From Novipirellula aureliae (lineage in GTDB: Bacteria > Planctomycetota > Planctomycetia > Pirellulales > Pirellulaceae): a DNA stretch of 64,000 nucleotides. The notes beneath the pieces were generated by a model, which was not told where the DNA came from, ran no database searches, and was given only the letters and a program-made list of their open reading frames with translations. This document shows, one piece after another, positions 27,298 through 36,165 of the stretch. The translations under genes and the position numbers were made by a program. The stretch's first letter is position 1. Every line of letters starts with the position of its first letter. The stretch covers positions 248,001-312,000 of the forward strand of contig NZ_SJPY01000004.1 of the NCBI RefSeq assembly GCF_007860185.1. Reading direction: 5' to 3'.

Positions 27298-27674
27298 TGG
27301 ACCGCAGGAAAAGCTGGCAGCGAAAGTACGCGGTTGCGTTTCGCGGGCTGTGGATATCGATACATGATCAGCGCAGCTTTGGGATCCACTTGTCGATCGC
27401 CGCCATGGTTCTCATTCTCGCGGCGACGATGCGGCTAGAAGCTTGGCGATGGGCTGCGTTGGTTTGCGTGATCACCCTCGTCTTCTCTGCCGAGCTGATG
27501 AATACGGCGATTGAGCGATTGGTCAAACGTTTGCACCCCGAACATGACTCGCAGATCGGCGACGCGCTCGACACCGCTGCCGCCGCAGTACTGGTCGCGG
27601 CCATCGGCGCAGTATTCGCCGGCGTGATCGTACTTGGCCCGCCGCTGCTTGAATGGGTGCTGCTTGGGTCTTAA
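27297..27674 (+). CDS. dgkA: Diacylglycerol kinase / undecaprenol kinase family protein
   Basis: 125 residues from ATG at 27297, overlapping the LptD-like stop (TAATG) with GGAG directly upstream; the ORF extends to 27225 but without support. Three membrane helices and the family's active-site block 'SAELMNTAIERLVKRLHPEHD' followed by 'IGDALDTAAAAVLVAAIGA' match DgkA, which phosphorylates diacylglycerol or undecaprenol in the inner membrane. Here the pattern ExxNTAIE is intact. Translational coupling to the LptD-like gene suggests a joint role in envelope lipid turnover. Whether the lipid is diacylglycerol or undecaprenol cannot be told. Confidence 0.9.
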   Translation: MDRRKSWQRKYAVAFRGLWISIHDQRSFGIHLSIAAMVLILAATMRLEAWRWAALVCVITLVFSAELMNTAIERLVKRLHPEHDSQIGDALDTAAAAVLVAAIGAVFAGVIVLGPPLLEWVLLGS

Positions 27675-27768
27675 GTTTGGGCTTTTCTGGCTCGTGCTAG
27701 AAACCGTAAGTTCCGTCCATTGTGTGAGCCGACGGCGCTAGCGGGCTGTCGATTTAACTCGACTTGTT

Positions 27769-27832
27769 GTTTAACGCCAAGCCATAGGCGACCGCTTATG
27801 GAAAAGCTGACGCCTTCGGCTAAGCGTTAAAC
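27769..27832 (+). repeat. 64-bp attC-like palindrome, copy 1
   Basis: Begins GTTTAACGCCAAGCC and ends GGCTAAGCGTTAAAC; the ends pair at 13 of 15 positions, and inner pairs AGGCG/CGCCT and GCTT/AAGC extend the fold. The terminal heptamers GTTTAAC and GTTAAAC fit the integron attC rule RYYYAAC...GTTRRRY, and 64 bp is within attC lengths. Copy 2 follows after 27 bases. A REP/MITE-like element without integron link is the alternative. Confidence 0.7.
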
Positions 27833-27859
27833 GATTGAATCGGTTTGACTCGACTTGTT

Positions 27860-27923
27860 GTTTAACGCCAAGCCATAGGCGACCGCTTATGGAAAAGCTG
27901 ACGCCTTCGGCTAAGCGTTAAAC
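27860..27923 (+). repeat. 64-bp attC-like palindrome, copy 2
   Basis: Identical to copy 1 over all 64 bases and in the same orientation, with the shared leading bases GACTCGACTTGTT. The period of the pair is 91 bases. No ORF lies between the copies, unlike a normal gene cassette. Confidence 0.7.
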
Positions 27924-28034
27924 GATTGACTCGACAGCCCGCTAGCCGCGGGTGCCCCGAAAGCAGCCCCATCAGTACCCGCTTTCCGGGCGCATGCGAC
28001 CGGATGGAACTTACGGTTTCTCGCACTAGGCCAC

Positions 28035-28053
28035 GGCAGGTTTCTAACCTGCC
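28035..28053. repeat. Perfect 8-bp hairpin with TCT loop
   Basis: GGCAGGTT-TCT-AACCTGCC, just outside the nested inverted-repeat locus. On the minus strand the loop is AGA. Followed 11 bases later by another hairpin of the same plan. Confidence 0.7.
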
Positions 28054-28064
28054 TAGACAAAGCA

Positions 28065-28083
28065 GACAGGATGAAATCCTGTC
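28065..28083. repeat. Perfect 8-bp hairpin with GAA loop
   Basis: GACAGGAT-GAA-ATCCTGTC. Lies 85 bases beyond the cyclophilin stop codon (minus-strand gene ending at 28168). No T-run follows on either strand, so it is not an obvious terminator. Confidence 0.7.
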
Positions 28084-28167
28084 CTGCAATTATCAAACGC
28101 AGCGATCGCGGATGTCGTCGCGGCAGGATCTTTAACAAGCCCCAATGCGATTGGTGGCTCCGTCGCG

Positions 28168-28599
28168 TTAGGCTTCGGTGACTCGCACGGTCGTCATTTT
28201 GTCACCTTTTTCGATCGCATCGACAACGTCTTGCCCTTCGATGACTTTGCCGAAAACGCTATGACGACCATCGAGGTGTGGCGTTGGCAGATGGGTGATA
28301 AAGAACTGTGATCCGTTGGTGTTCGGCCCGGCGTTTGCCATCGACAAAATGCCCGCCGAATCATGCTTGAGCTCAGGATGAAACTCGTCTTCGAATTTAT
28401 AACCCGGCCCGCCGGTGCCAGTGCCTTCAGGACAGCCACCTTGGATCATGAAGTCGGGAATCACTCGGTGAAACGTTAGCCCGTCGTAATAGTTTTTGGC
28501 ACACAATGTTTCAAAGTTTTCGACGGTTTTTGGCGTCTTGTCATCGAACAATTCAATGCGAATGGTGCCTTTGTCCGTCTCGAAGGTAGCTACTTTCAT
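28168..28599 (-). CDS. Cyclophilin-type peptidyl-prolyl isomerase
   Basis: 143 residues, a minimal single-domain cyclophilin close in size to PpiB. Active-site landmarks are present: '[15 protein letters not shown]' with the catalytic Arg, 'GSQFFIT' with Gln/Phe and '[14 protein letters not shown]' with the terminal His. It catalyses cis-trans isomerisation of X-Pro bonds in protein folding. No signal peptide, so it is cytoplasmic. Start ATG at 28599. Isolated gene; divergent from the ankyrin lipoprotein gene with a 207-base gap. Confidence 0.95.
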   Translation of the reverse strand: MKVATFETDKGTIRIELFDDKTPKTVENFETLCAKNYYDGLTFHRVIPDFMIQGGCPEGTGTGGPGYKFEDEFHPELKHDSAGILSMANAGPNTNGSQFFITHLPTPHLDGRHSVFGKVIEGQDVVDAIEKGDKMTTVRVTEA

Positions 28600-28806
28600 G
28601 GTTCTTTTTGTATAGCGAGTTTTAAAGAATGTTGGGTTGTTTGACGAAACATCAGCCTAACGTTCTCGCTATTTTTGTGCTACCCGGGGGGCCTTGCTGG
28701 CTAGAAACCGGTGTAGAGACGTTGTAAAGACAAGCTGCGATCGAGTGAGTATGATGGATGCGTCCGTTCGTAGCCGTTTGACCAAATATTTAGTGATTTT
28801 GAATCG

Positions 28807-29490
28807 ATGAAATGCCTTTTGAATTCCCGAAGCTTAATCGTTGCCCTTTCGCTTTGGGCGATGTCTGGATGCAGTCATGAAGAGTCGCCGCAACCGGCGA
28901 CCTCTTCGATGGAACCAGCGACGAATCAAGCCGCGGACGCCGATGCCGCGTTGATAACCGAAGAGTCCATTGACACGGCAACGCCGCAAGGCGAGGCAAT
29001 TTCGCAGGACACTCCCACGTTCGAAGAATTTCATCAGGCCGCATTTGAAGGGGAAACCGAACCGCTCAATGAGTTCCTCAAAGCCTATCCTGATCAAGCC
29101 GATCGGGCGGATGCAGACGAGCGGACCGCATTGATGCTGGCGAGTTTCAATGGTCATACCGCAGCCGTTCAATCGCTCTTGGATGCGAAAGCGAGCGTCA
29201 AGTCGCGAGACTCATTCGGACGGACCGCACTGATTTATGCGTCGAGTGGTTCGAGCTTGGAGGTGGTCAAGTTGCTCGTGGATCATCGTTCCGAGATCAA
29301 TGTGGTCGACAACGTCGAGCATTGGAGTCCTTTGATGTTTGCATCCTCGGAAGGTCAAACGCGAATCGTCAAATACTTGTTAGAAAAGGGAGCTGACAAG
29401 ACCGCGAAAGACATCGATGGCGAAGACAGTGCCGATTTTGCCAGAGCAAACGGCCACGCCGATGTGGTGGAATTGCTAACCAAAAGCTGA
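28807..29490 (+). CDS. Ankyrin-repeat lipoprotein
   Basis: 227 residues. Signal with lipobox 'LWAMSGCSHE' (Cys near 22), then an acidic Ala/Thr/Pro-rich linker to about residue 75. Four ankyrin repeats follow, with the typical 'DERTALMLASFNGHTAAVQSLLDA', 'GRTALIYASSGSSLEVVKLL', 'HWSPLMFASSEGQTRIVKYLL' and 'DSADFARANGHADVVELL' (each quoted only in part here). The protein should be anchored to a membrane and mediate protein binding; partner unknown. Start ATG at 28807. Confidence 0.87.
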   Translation: MKCLLNSRSLIVALSLWAMSGCSHEESPQPATSSMEPATNQAADADAALITEESIDTATPQGEAISQDTPTFEEFHQAAFEGETEPLNEFLKAYPDQADRADADERTALMLASFNGHTAAVQSLLDAKASVKSRDSFGRTALIYASSGSSLEVVKLLVDHRSEINVVDNVEHWSPLMFASSEGQTRIVKYLLEKGADKTAKDIDGEDSADFARANGHADVVELLTKS

Positions 29491-29644
29491 GCGATATTGA
29501 TCTCTTTTGTTGGCACCGTAAAGTTCGCCCATCAAAAAGAACAAAACTCAATGCGTTTCCCCCGCGAAGCGTTTCCCGATAGGGATGGACATTTTCCACT
29601 CCTACAACCGTGAGGGCAAGTTACGAAATGCCGTGGGCTGTGCG

Positions 29645-29700
29645 TTTCGTGGCTTCGAGCCGCAGTGAAAACCGTACTGGGGCTGGAAGCCCCAGCCACG
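29645..29700. repeat. Dispersed repeat, divergent copy C, with 8-bp GGA hairpin
   Basis: Begins TTTCGTGGCTTCG and contains AGCCGCAG and CCCCAGCCAC in the same order as the repeat at 61032-61124. The hairpin CTGGGGCT-GGA-AGCCCCAG (29677-29695) is perfect. Homology outside these landmarks is weak, so membership in that repeat family is probable rather than certain. The 407-base gap (29491-29897) has no gene. Confidence 0.55.
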
Positions 29701-29732
29701 TCTGAAAGCAAAATGCTCTCCATTCAAAAAAC

Positions 29733-29767
29733 GAAAAAACGCTCGGCCTCCCCCCGGTGGCCGAGCG
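29733..29767 (-). terminator. Rho-independent terminator for the DUF11 protein gene
   Basis: On the minus strand, the perfect stem CGCTCGGCC (29759-29767) / GGCCGAGCG (29740-29748) with a 10-base loop is followed by TTTTTTCG and a second T-run. It sits 131 bases beyond the stop of the large surface-protein gene. The clearest classical terminator in the window. Confidence 0.85.
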
Positions 29768-29897
29768 TTCTTACTTTCTGGCTCAGGTCGCGACTCTCGA
29801 AAACACGCTACGTCATTGCTTGGTCGAACGTTTCTCACCGGCTCCCGTTAACGGTCGTCCAAACTTGACGTGTTCTGCGTGCTTCGCTGAATCGCGA

Positions 29898-32800
29898 TCA
29901 TGAAGATGCCAAAAAGTCTCGTTTCGATATGAATCCTGTCAGCAAGCCGAAGTTAAAATCTTCGGCAGCATCGGCTGACTCTAAGCCTAAAGCGGTGAAC
30001 GCATTGTCGACGGCATCGATGGTCGCGTTGGCACCCGTTCCCGCTTGCTCGCCGCCGTCACGCAGGTTGTCAGGACGATCGATTCGTTGCACTTGGTAAG
30101 TCCCAGCGAACAGATTGTCGAACTCGTACAAGCCGTCTGCGCCGGTCGTATCTTGAACGCTAACCGTATTGCCGAACGCATCGGTTCCCGTCAGCTCGAC
30201 CGTGACCCCCGAAACAGGTGTTTCGCCAGCATCGAATTGGCTGTTATTGTTTGCATCAATGAAGACGAAGCCGTCGATGGTTGACGTTTGCGGATCGACC
30301 GTCGTCGAGGCACTTGCCGAGTTGTTGTCTGTGTCCGATTCGTTCGTCGTCGTACTGACCGCGACCGAGTTGACTTGAGTTGCGGTCACGCCAGCGTTGA
30401 CGGTTGCCAGAATCGTGAACGTGTAGTCATCACCACTGGCGAGAGAGCCGCCGTTGACGGTAACGACTCCGTTTGCTGCGGATAGTGTTTCGTCGTTAGG
30501 CCCTGTCCCACTCACAAAGGTGACACCGGCTGGCAAGGTATCCACGGCCGTGACGGCTGCCGCGGTCGATGGTCCAGCGTTCGAAACGGTGACGGTGTAG
30601 GTTAGTGTATCGCCTGCTTTTGCATTACTTGAACTGACGGTTTTGCTGACGGTCAAATCGACCACTGGCGTGACCGTAATGTCGGCGGTATCGGAGTTGT
30701 TGTCGATTGTGTTTTCGCCAGCAGCCGAGAGGTCGGGGACGCTGGCGGTATTCGTAATTTGGCCTGCGGCGGTGGCACCGACGGTGAAGGTCAACGTCGC
30801 CGTTGCCGAGGATCCGCTATCGAGTGTGATCGCGGGGAACGTGACAACACTACCGTCGCTGGTCCCATTTTGATTGTTGAGCGTTCCGCTGACAAAGGTC
30901 AAGCCAGCGGGAATCGTATCGGTCAAAATCACTCCCGAGGCCGTGCTTGGGCCTTCGTTGTTGACCGTGACGGTATAGACGACAGTTGCTCCGGGTTCGG
31001 GAGCGGCATTGCTGACCTCTTTTTCGACAACGACGTCAAAGTCGGGTGTTAGCGTCGTTTCCGCTGTTGCCGTGATGACGCCGTCCGCCGGATCATCCAA
31101 ACTGGCGGTATTCGTCAGCGTTCCGGTCGCCGCTTCGTCGATCGTGTTTGTCAAAATCGTAAACGTACGAACTTGGCCGATTGCGACGGTCCCGAGCGTG
31201 ACCGTTGCGATTTGATTCGCGGTGTTGAAGGAGCTACTATCGCCGGTCGCATTGTCGATGATCGTGATCGTGTCGCCGAGCAGTCCTGTGGGCAGCGTGT
31301 CGGTGATGACCACGTCGAGTGCATCGCTGACGCTCGATGCGTCATGGCGAACGGTAATCGTGTATAGCAATTCGTCTTGACCAGGAACCGCGTCGGTGCG
31401 GCCATCGGTAACGCCAGCGATGACGACCGATTTTTCGATAAGGAGGTCGACGTCCCGAGTGATTGGATCGCTGGTCGAATCGCTGTTGTTGGTGTCGTCC
31501 GAATCGGTATCGGTGGTGGTCACGACCGCGGTATTATCGAGCGTCCCGGTTGCGGAAGACAGGAGTGACACATCGATCGAGAATGACTTCGATTCGCCGA
31601 CGCCCAGCGTCCCGACGTCGAAGGTCAAGTTTTGGTCGTCGCCTGCCACACGGGTGACATCCGAGGTGCCCGCATCAAAACTAACGAGCGTCAGCGCCGC
31701 AGCCAAGGCATCGGTCACGGTGACGTCTCTTGCCTCGCCTGGCCCGGTGTTGGTAACGGTGAACTCATAGGTAAACGTACCACCGGCCACCACCACATCG
31801 CCGGTTTCCACCGCCTTGCTGATCGCCACATCAACGACGCGATCCACCGTGTTCTCAAAATCGTCCGTATTGTTGTCCAAGTCTGGATCGAAGGTGGATG
31901 ACGACACGGTCGCAGCATTGGTAATCGGGCTTGGTGCGTCGGCATCGATCGTGACATTCAAGGTGATGACCGCGGCGTCGACGCCAGCAGCCAAATTGTC
32001 GATTCGGGCGGTGACTTCGCGGGTAATGGAATCGAACGTTACCGTCTGAGTTCCCGTACCGCCTGCAATACTTCCACTTACGAAATCGACCCCTACCGGC
32101 AACGTGTCGACAACCACCACATCGGCGGCATCGGTAGCACCCGTGGCGTCATTGAAGACGCTGATCGTATAGGCAATCGGTGTCCCTGCATTGGGAGTGG
32201 TGGCTGGACCTGTTTTGATCAAACGCAAGTCAGCCGACTCGAGGACGACATCCTCTGGATCACTATTGTTGGTTGTGTCCACATCAACTTGGTCAACCGT
32301 TTCGACGGTTGCAGTGTTGGTGACAGAGTCCGTCAATGCTGCTGAAATATCAGCGGTGATTTGGAACGTCACACCGGCCTGATCTGGATCGATCGTCCCC
32401 AGGTTGACACTGGCGGTCAGTCCATTGACGGTCGGGGTGCCTGCGCCCGCAGGCAAACCGCTGAAGACAGGGTTCGACAAGCCGGTCGGTAAAGTATCGG
32501 TAAAGATCGCATTGGTAGCTGCAACAATGTCGGTACTTGTTGGTGAATCGTTTTGGACCACGATGTCAAAGACGACTTGACCACCAGGTCGTAGATCGGA
32601 CGCGGCTTGATTGATCGTTTTGGTGATCGATAAATCGACTTGCGGAAACACGCCAAAATCGATCGTCGTGTTGGTGTTCGGATCGGTATCCGCATCATCG
32701 ATTGGCTCAGCGTTGCTTACCAGCGTGATCGTTCCGGTAACGAGTCCGACACCGGCGGTATAGGATCCGTTGCTATCGTTGTCGACATCATTGTTCGGGT

Positions 32801-34232
32801 CGACGGCGACGTTGGTACTGGGGGCCAGACCGAACAAAGGTCCTGCGGCAGCAAAATTCGACTCAGGAATCACGACAACGTAATCGCCAGGATCGACTTC
32901 GTCGAATTGGTAGGTTCCGGCAGTCGTGGTCGTTGTGTCGATCGGAGTATCGGTCGCAGGGTTTTGATCCGCGCGGAACAATTGCACCGTGATCGGACTA
33001 CTGATTAGCGGTTCGGAACCATCGCGGAAACCGTCATTTTGAAAAGCACCCGCACCATTGTCGAGAAACACGTCTCCACCGAGTGTCAGCGGTTGGATGT
33101 TGGCAAGATTTGTGACAATGGGTTCGGGACGAATCGCTTCGACGATGGAGACGCGGATGTCATTGTCACCCGTCAGTTGGCTCGACGCTTCGATCGCACC
33201 GACGTTTCGGAAATCAGCTCCCGTGCCCCCCGCGACGGTAAATGCGTCAAACTGAACAAAGGTTTCCAGGAAATTGACTGCATCGACGGGCACGGTGACG
33301 GTTGTCGTCGAAAAGTTGGCTGCGTCGGTATAGACGGTTAGCAAGAGCGTTTCCCCCGCATCGGCGGCGCGCGTTTGTACAATGATTCCAGCGCCGGGGA
33401 ATTGTCGTTGTGCGCCCGCTGGGTCGAGTGGGTCGATCGCGGTTTCGGCGGACAAGGAAACGCCGCCCAATCCCGTTGGGTCGAGCGTGATACTATTGTC
33501 AGGACCGTCGTATTGGATCAGTGCGGTACCTTCACCACCGCCCCCCGATGAGATCGTCAGAGCGTCTTGAGCCGTATCGACTTCGATGAGAATGTTACCG
33601 GATGCGTTGGTTCGCGTCGCTTGAATATCGCGGCTACCGCCGATCGCTTCGGATGCAGCGGCCGAGTCGACATTGGTTGGATTCGAAGCGTTCGCCAAGA
33701 CGGAAACGGCGGTGGTTGAGTAGTCGTCGATCAACTGAGTCCGTACCCCGTCATCGTCGGTCTCGCTAATCGTCACGAGTATCGGTGCGGGAGCTTCTTG
33801 ACCCGACACCGCATCCTGAACAACCCAGTAATCGCCGGGTGACAATTGCTCGAAACGATATTCGCCAGGCGATTTCACTGGTTCGCCGGGCGCAGGTGCT
33901 GCGGAGGTATCGGTCAAGTCGGTCGCCACCAATTGGTCCGCATCGGCACCGGTCGTCACGAGCGATCCCACATTCCCAGCACCATTATCGCGGAACAACT
34001 GAACTTGAACACCTTCAAGCCGCACGTCGCCTGCTTCGAATACCCCGTCCCCATTGCTATCAGTGAACGCGATGCCGCTGATCGCACCCAAATCGGCAGC
34101 CATCAACTCTCGTTTGGTTAGCGTCTCGACAAGCAAACGACGTTTGGAGCGTTTTCGAATATCGTTGTTCGCTGAACCGTTTGATCTGTTTTTCGATGCA
34201 AGACGATTGATCAGTTTTTGCCAGACCATCAT
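29898..34232 (-). CDS. Large DUF11/SdrD-type surface protein
   Basis: 1444 residues. The N-terminus has a basic segment and the planctomycete-type motif 'LLVETLTKRELMAADLG' (residues ~33-49) found on many giant exported proteins of this phylum. Next come SdrD_B-like domains ('ISGIAFTDSNGDGVFEAGD', and again near the C-terminus 'IDGFVFIDANNNSQFDAGE'), with six DUF11 repeats in between marked by 'DTLPTGL', 'DTLPVGV', 'DALAAAL', 'DTLPTGL', 'DTIPAGL' and 'DTLPAGV'. These Ig-like beta domains are rich in Asp, Thr and Val and almost free of Cys. Expected to be extracellular, likely adhesive or structural. Start ATG at 34232. Downstream of the BBP7 gene on the same strand (155-base gap). Confidence 0.9.
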   Translation of the reverse strand: MMVWQKLINRLASKNRSNGSANNDIRKRSKRRLLVETLTKRELMAADLGAISGIAFTDSNGDGVFEAGDVRLEGVQVQLFRDNGAGNVGSLVTTGADADQLVATDLTDTSAAPAPGEPVKSPGEYRFEQLSPGDYWVVQDAVSGQEAPAPILVTISETDDDGVRTQLIDDYSTTAVSVLANASNPTNVDSAAASEAIGGSRDIQATRTNASGNILIEVDTAQDALTISSGGGGEGTALIQYDGPDNSITLDPTGLGGVSLSAETAIDPLDPAGAQRQFPGAGIIVQTRAADAGETLLLTVYTDAANFSTTTVTVPVDAVNFLETFVQFDAFTVAGGTGADFRNVGAIEASSQLTGDNDIRVSIVEAIRPEPIVTNLANIQPLTLGGDVFLDNGAGAFQNDGFRDGSEPLISSPITVQLFRADQNPATDTPIDTTTTTAGTYQFDEVDPGDYVVVIPESNFAAAGPLFGLAPSTNVAVDPNNDVDNDSNGSYTAGVGLVTGTITLVSNAEPIDDADTDPNTNTTIDFGVFPQVDLSITKTINQAASDLRPGGQVVFDIVVQNDSPTSTDIVAATNAIFTDTLPTGLSNPVFSGLPAGAGTPTVNGLTASVNLGTIDPDQAGVTFQITADISAALTDSVTNTATVETVDQVDVDTTNNSDPEDVVLESADLRLIKTGPATTPNAGTPIAYTISVFNDATGATDAADVVVVDTLPVGVDFVSGSIAGGTGTQTVTFDSITREVTARIDNLAAGVDAAVITLNVTIDADAPSPITNAATVSSSTFDPDLDNNTDDFENTVDRVVDVAISKAVETGDVVVAGGTFTYEFTVTNTGPGEARDVTVTDALAAALTLVSFDAGTSDVTRVAGDDQNLTFDVGTLGVGESKSFSIDVSLLSSATGTLDNTAVVTTTDTDSDDTNNSDSTSDPITRDVDLLIEKSVVIAGVTDGRTDAVPGQDELLYTITVRHDASSVSDALDVVITDTLPTGLLGDTITIIDNATGDSSSFNTANQIATVTLGTVAIGQVRTFTILTNTIDEAATGTLTNTASLDDPADGVITATAETTLTPDFDVVVEKEVSNAAPEPGATVVYTVTVNNEGPSTASGVILTDTIPAGLTFVSGTLNNQNGTSDGSVVTFPAITLDSGSSATATLTFTVGATAAGQITNTASVPDLSAAGENTIDNNSDTADITVTPVVDLTVSKTVSSSNAKAGDTLTYTVTVSNAGPSTAAAVTAVDTLPAGVTFVSGTGPNDETLSAANGVVTVNGGSLASGDDYTFTILATVNAGVTATQVNSVAVSTTTNESDTDNNSASASTTVDPQTSTIDGFVFIDANNNSQFDAGETPVSGVTVELTGTDAFGNTVSVQDTTGADGLYEFDNLFAGTYQVQRIDRPDNLRDGGEQAGTGANATIDAVDNAFTALGLESADAAEDFNFGLLTGFISKRDFLASS

Positions 34233-34387
34233 CAGTGTCCTGTATTTCTAGCGGTGACTGTTTGTTGGGGTAAGCATTAAGCTTGTACGTAGACTAGGCC
34301 TCTAGCCTGGAATTTGCCGCGCCCTCAGCCTGGAAGCCTCGGCTACACTCATGGCTTATCGGCTGATTGCTATAGTCGGCTTGACTG

Positions 34388-36118
34388 TTACCAGCGGTAT
34401 TCTAAGCCGGTACTGATTCCTTGGACCCAGTAATCGACGGAATCAAACGCGAATTCTGGTCGAGCGAGCCCTTCAAGCGGGTCTTGTGCAGGCGGTAATT
34501 GGCCTGGATTCAAGTCTCGCGAGATATGCTCGCCCGGTCGAACCACGTTCGACCAATAGATGAACGTGTAGCCGATCATCGCTCGCCAATGGTCGTTCAG
34601 CTGGTAGCCCAAGTTGACGTTGAACTCAGGAATCACCGAAAACTCGCTGCGATCGTAGGATCCAATATTGGATGGTTGAGCTAGCAAACCTCCGACAAAC
34701 GTATGCTGTCCGGGGTTCGTGGCATCACCCGAGATCACGGTGTTGCCGTTGATGTCGACACGTTGGTGAGTCACACCGACGCCCAACCGCAGTTGCCCGT
34801 CGATGGTCCAGTTGTTTCGCGTCTGACGATAGTTCCAACCGATATCAAGCCCGTTGAACTTGTTTTGAGTCCGGAAGTAATCGTTGATATCAAAGTTCGC
34901 TTGTGGGCTGATGCCCGTCAGGTTTTCGGTGACGCCGACACTTTCGGTAAGTTGCATGTAGCGGTAGCCAATTCGCATTTCCGTTCGTGAGCAATAGGGT
35001 TGTTCGCACGAATCGAACAACCAACGATTGCAACCTTCGCTGCCGCCTTGCAATCGACGGAAGTGAAAACCACCGCCGACGAGTTCGCTTTCGGCCCGCG
35101 CTGAAACCGAACCCGAGACGCGAGTGTTCCCGGAGCCGGCGAATGCGACCAATTCGGAATCTTCACGAGTGCTGCCCGTCGCGGGATTGATGTTTACGAA
35201 GGGTCTTGCCAAGATCGGATCGCCGTTACTGTTGCCGAAGAAGGATTCGCTTTCGCTGCCGATTTGGAAGTATTCTGCTCCGATGCCCCAGGTATGGCAC
35301 TTGTCGAGCCAGAATCCGAAGCGAAGCCGTCCACCGTTAAAGTTGTCTGTTAATGCGTCGTCACCACCGAACAAGATTCGCGTCGTGTCTCGACCCAAAA
35401 CGCCTGCGTCGGCCTGATCGATATTGGGGTTGGTGCTGGTCGTCACCAAAGGTGGTAGCTCCATCCCGTCTTGCCACCATGCCAGATATTCGAACGACAC
35501 CCAACCATCGGTTGGTAGGCAAAGGGTAACGCAAGGGCGCCACGTTTCGGGACCACACAATTCGCCACAGCAACTGTTGCAGGATCCCGCGGAATAATTG
35601 CAGCACGAGGGCGAACTGCATCCGCCATCACAGCCACCGTTACAGGATGCCGATTCGCAACCACATCCGCCCATCGGTAACGCGTCGCAAGCGGTTTCAC
35701 CGTAGATCGGAGCGAGTGCGACTTGACCGTCGAGCGGTGCTTGAATGACCTCTCCTTCGTAGATGGGGCCATCGACAATCGGTCCTTCGATGACCGAGAC
35801 GGTCCGACCGGTTGGAGGGTGTGGGATGGCATGTCCGACTTGGCGAACGGCATAGGTTTTGCCGACGGCACCGTTTGCCTTGGCCGCGTCACTGTTGCTG
35901 TTTGCCTCGCGGCGAATCGGAGCTGGATTCGCAGCGGCATCGACGTTTTTCGCAACGCGAACGGGTTGCCAGCTTGCTCGGGCGTTTCGTTCGGTCTTGC
36001 GAACAAAGCCTTGATTCGAGTCTTGGGACGATTGAGCGCTTGCCGGTACGGCAAACAATGCCGCCAAAACAAGCGTGAAACTGGAGGTGCGGAGGATTGT
36101 AGTCACTGGCTTCACCAA
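34388..36118 (-). CDS. BBP7-family outer-membrane beta-barrel protein
   Basis: 576 residues with TTG at 36118 (GTG at 36115 equally possible). Signal peptide 'SFTLVLAALFAVPASAQ'. A linker to ~140 is followed by a cysteine-dense segment (~140-200) with about 18 Cys, including 'GGCGCESASCNGGCDGGC'. The remaining ~380 residues form a beta-barrel beginning 'GWVSFEYLAWWQDGMELPPL', the BBP7 (Planctomycetes) signature, and ending in 'GISTGLEYRW' with a terminal aromatic as in outer-membrane porins. Function in the family is unknown. Possibly co-expressed with the downstream surface protein. Confidence 0.88.
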   Translation of the reverse strand: MVKPVTTILRTSSFTLVLAALFAVPASAQSSQDSNQGFVRKTERNARASWQPVRVAKNVDAAANPAPIRREANSNSDAAKANGAVGKTYAVRQVGHAIPHPPTGRTVSVIEGPIVDGPIYEGEVIQAPLDGQVALAPIYGETACDALPMGGCGCESASCNGGCDGGCSSPSCCNYSAGSCNSCCGELCGPETWRPCVTLCLPTDGWVSFEYLAWWQDGMELPPLVTTSTNPNIDQADAGVLGRDTTRILFGGDDALTDNFNGGRLRFGFWLDKCHTWGIGAEYFQIGSESESFFGNSNGDPILARPFVNINPATGSTREDSELVAFAGSGNTRVSGSVSARAESELVGGGFHFRRLQGGSEGCNRWLFDSCEQPYCSRTEMRIGYRYMQLTESVGVTENLTGISPQANFDINDYFRTQNKFNGLDIGWNYRQTRNNWTIDGQLRLGVGVTHQRVDINGNTVISGDATNPGQHTFVGGLLAQPSNIGSYDRSEFSVIPEFNVNLGYQLNDHWRAMIGYTFIYWSNVVRPGEHISRDLNPGQLPPAQDPLEGLARPEFAFDSVDYWVQGISTGLEYRW

Positions 36119-36144
36119 AAGGATTCTGGAAGGCGAAGGACCGA

Positions 36145-36165
36145 AACCCTGAAAAATACAGGGTT
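36145..36165. promoter_or_regulatory. Hairpin in the BBP7 gene upstream region
   Basis: AACCCTG (36145-36151) and CAGGGTT (36159-36165) flank a 7-base AT-rich loop, 27 bases upstream of the BBP7 start. A second hairpin, GCAACC/GGTTGC with loop GGCACA, is at 36331-36348. The 502-base gap to the Nramp-like gene has no gene; it contains an A-rich tract near 36280-36325. Confidence 0.45.

Larger units (their letters stand above)
27700..28020. repeat. Nested inverted-repeat locus enclosing two 64-bp palindromes
   Basis: Outer perfect arms of 15 bp (27700-27714 GAAACCGTAAGTTCC and 28006-28020) and middle perfect arms of 16 bp (27737-27752 GCTAGCGGGCTGTCGA and 27931-27946) surround two identical 64-bp core elements. 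The outer-to-middle spacers are not complementary. The whole block could fold as a cruciform or as a single-stranded hairpin. No ORF is credible within it. It lies between dgkA and the cyclophilin gene (convergent), in a 493-base gap. Confidence 0.85.

Noticed and set aside
27700-28020. Complete insertion sequence
   Set aside because: Inverted arms exist but no transposase ORF is enclosed and no target-site duplication is clear.
30045-33341. Numerous plus-strand ORFs opposite the DUF11 protein gene
   Set aside because: They mirror the repeat structure of the real gene on the other strand and have no independent support.
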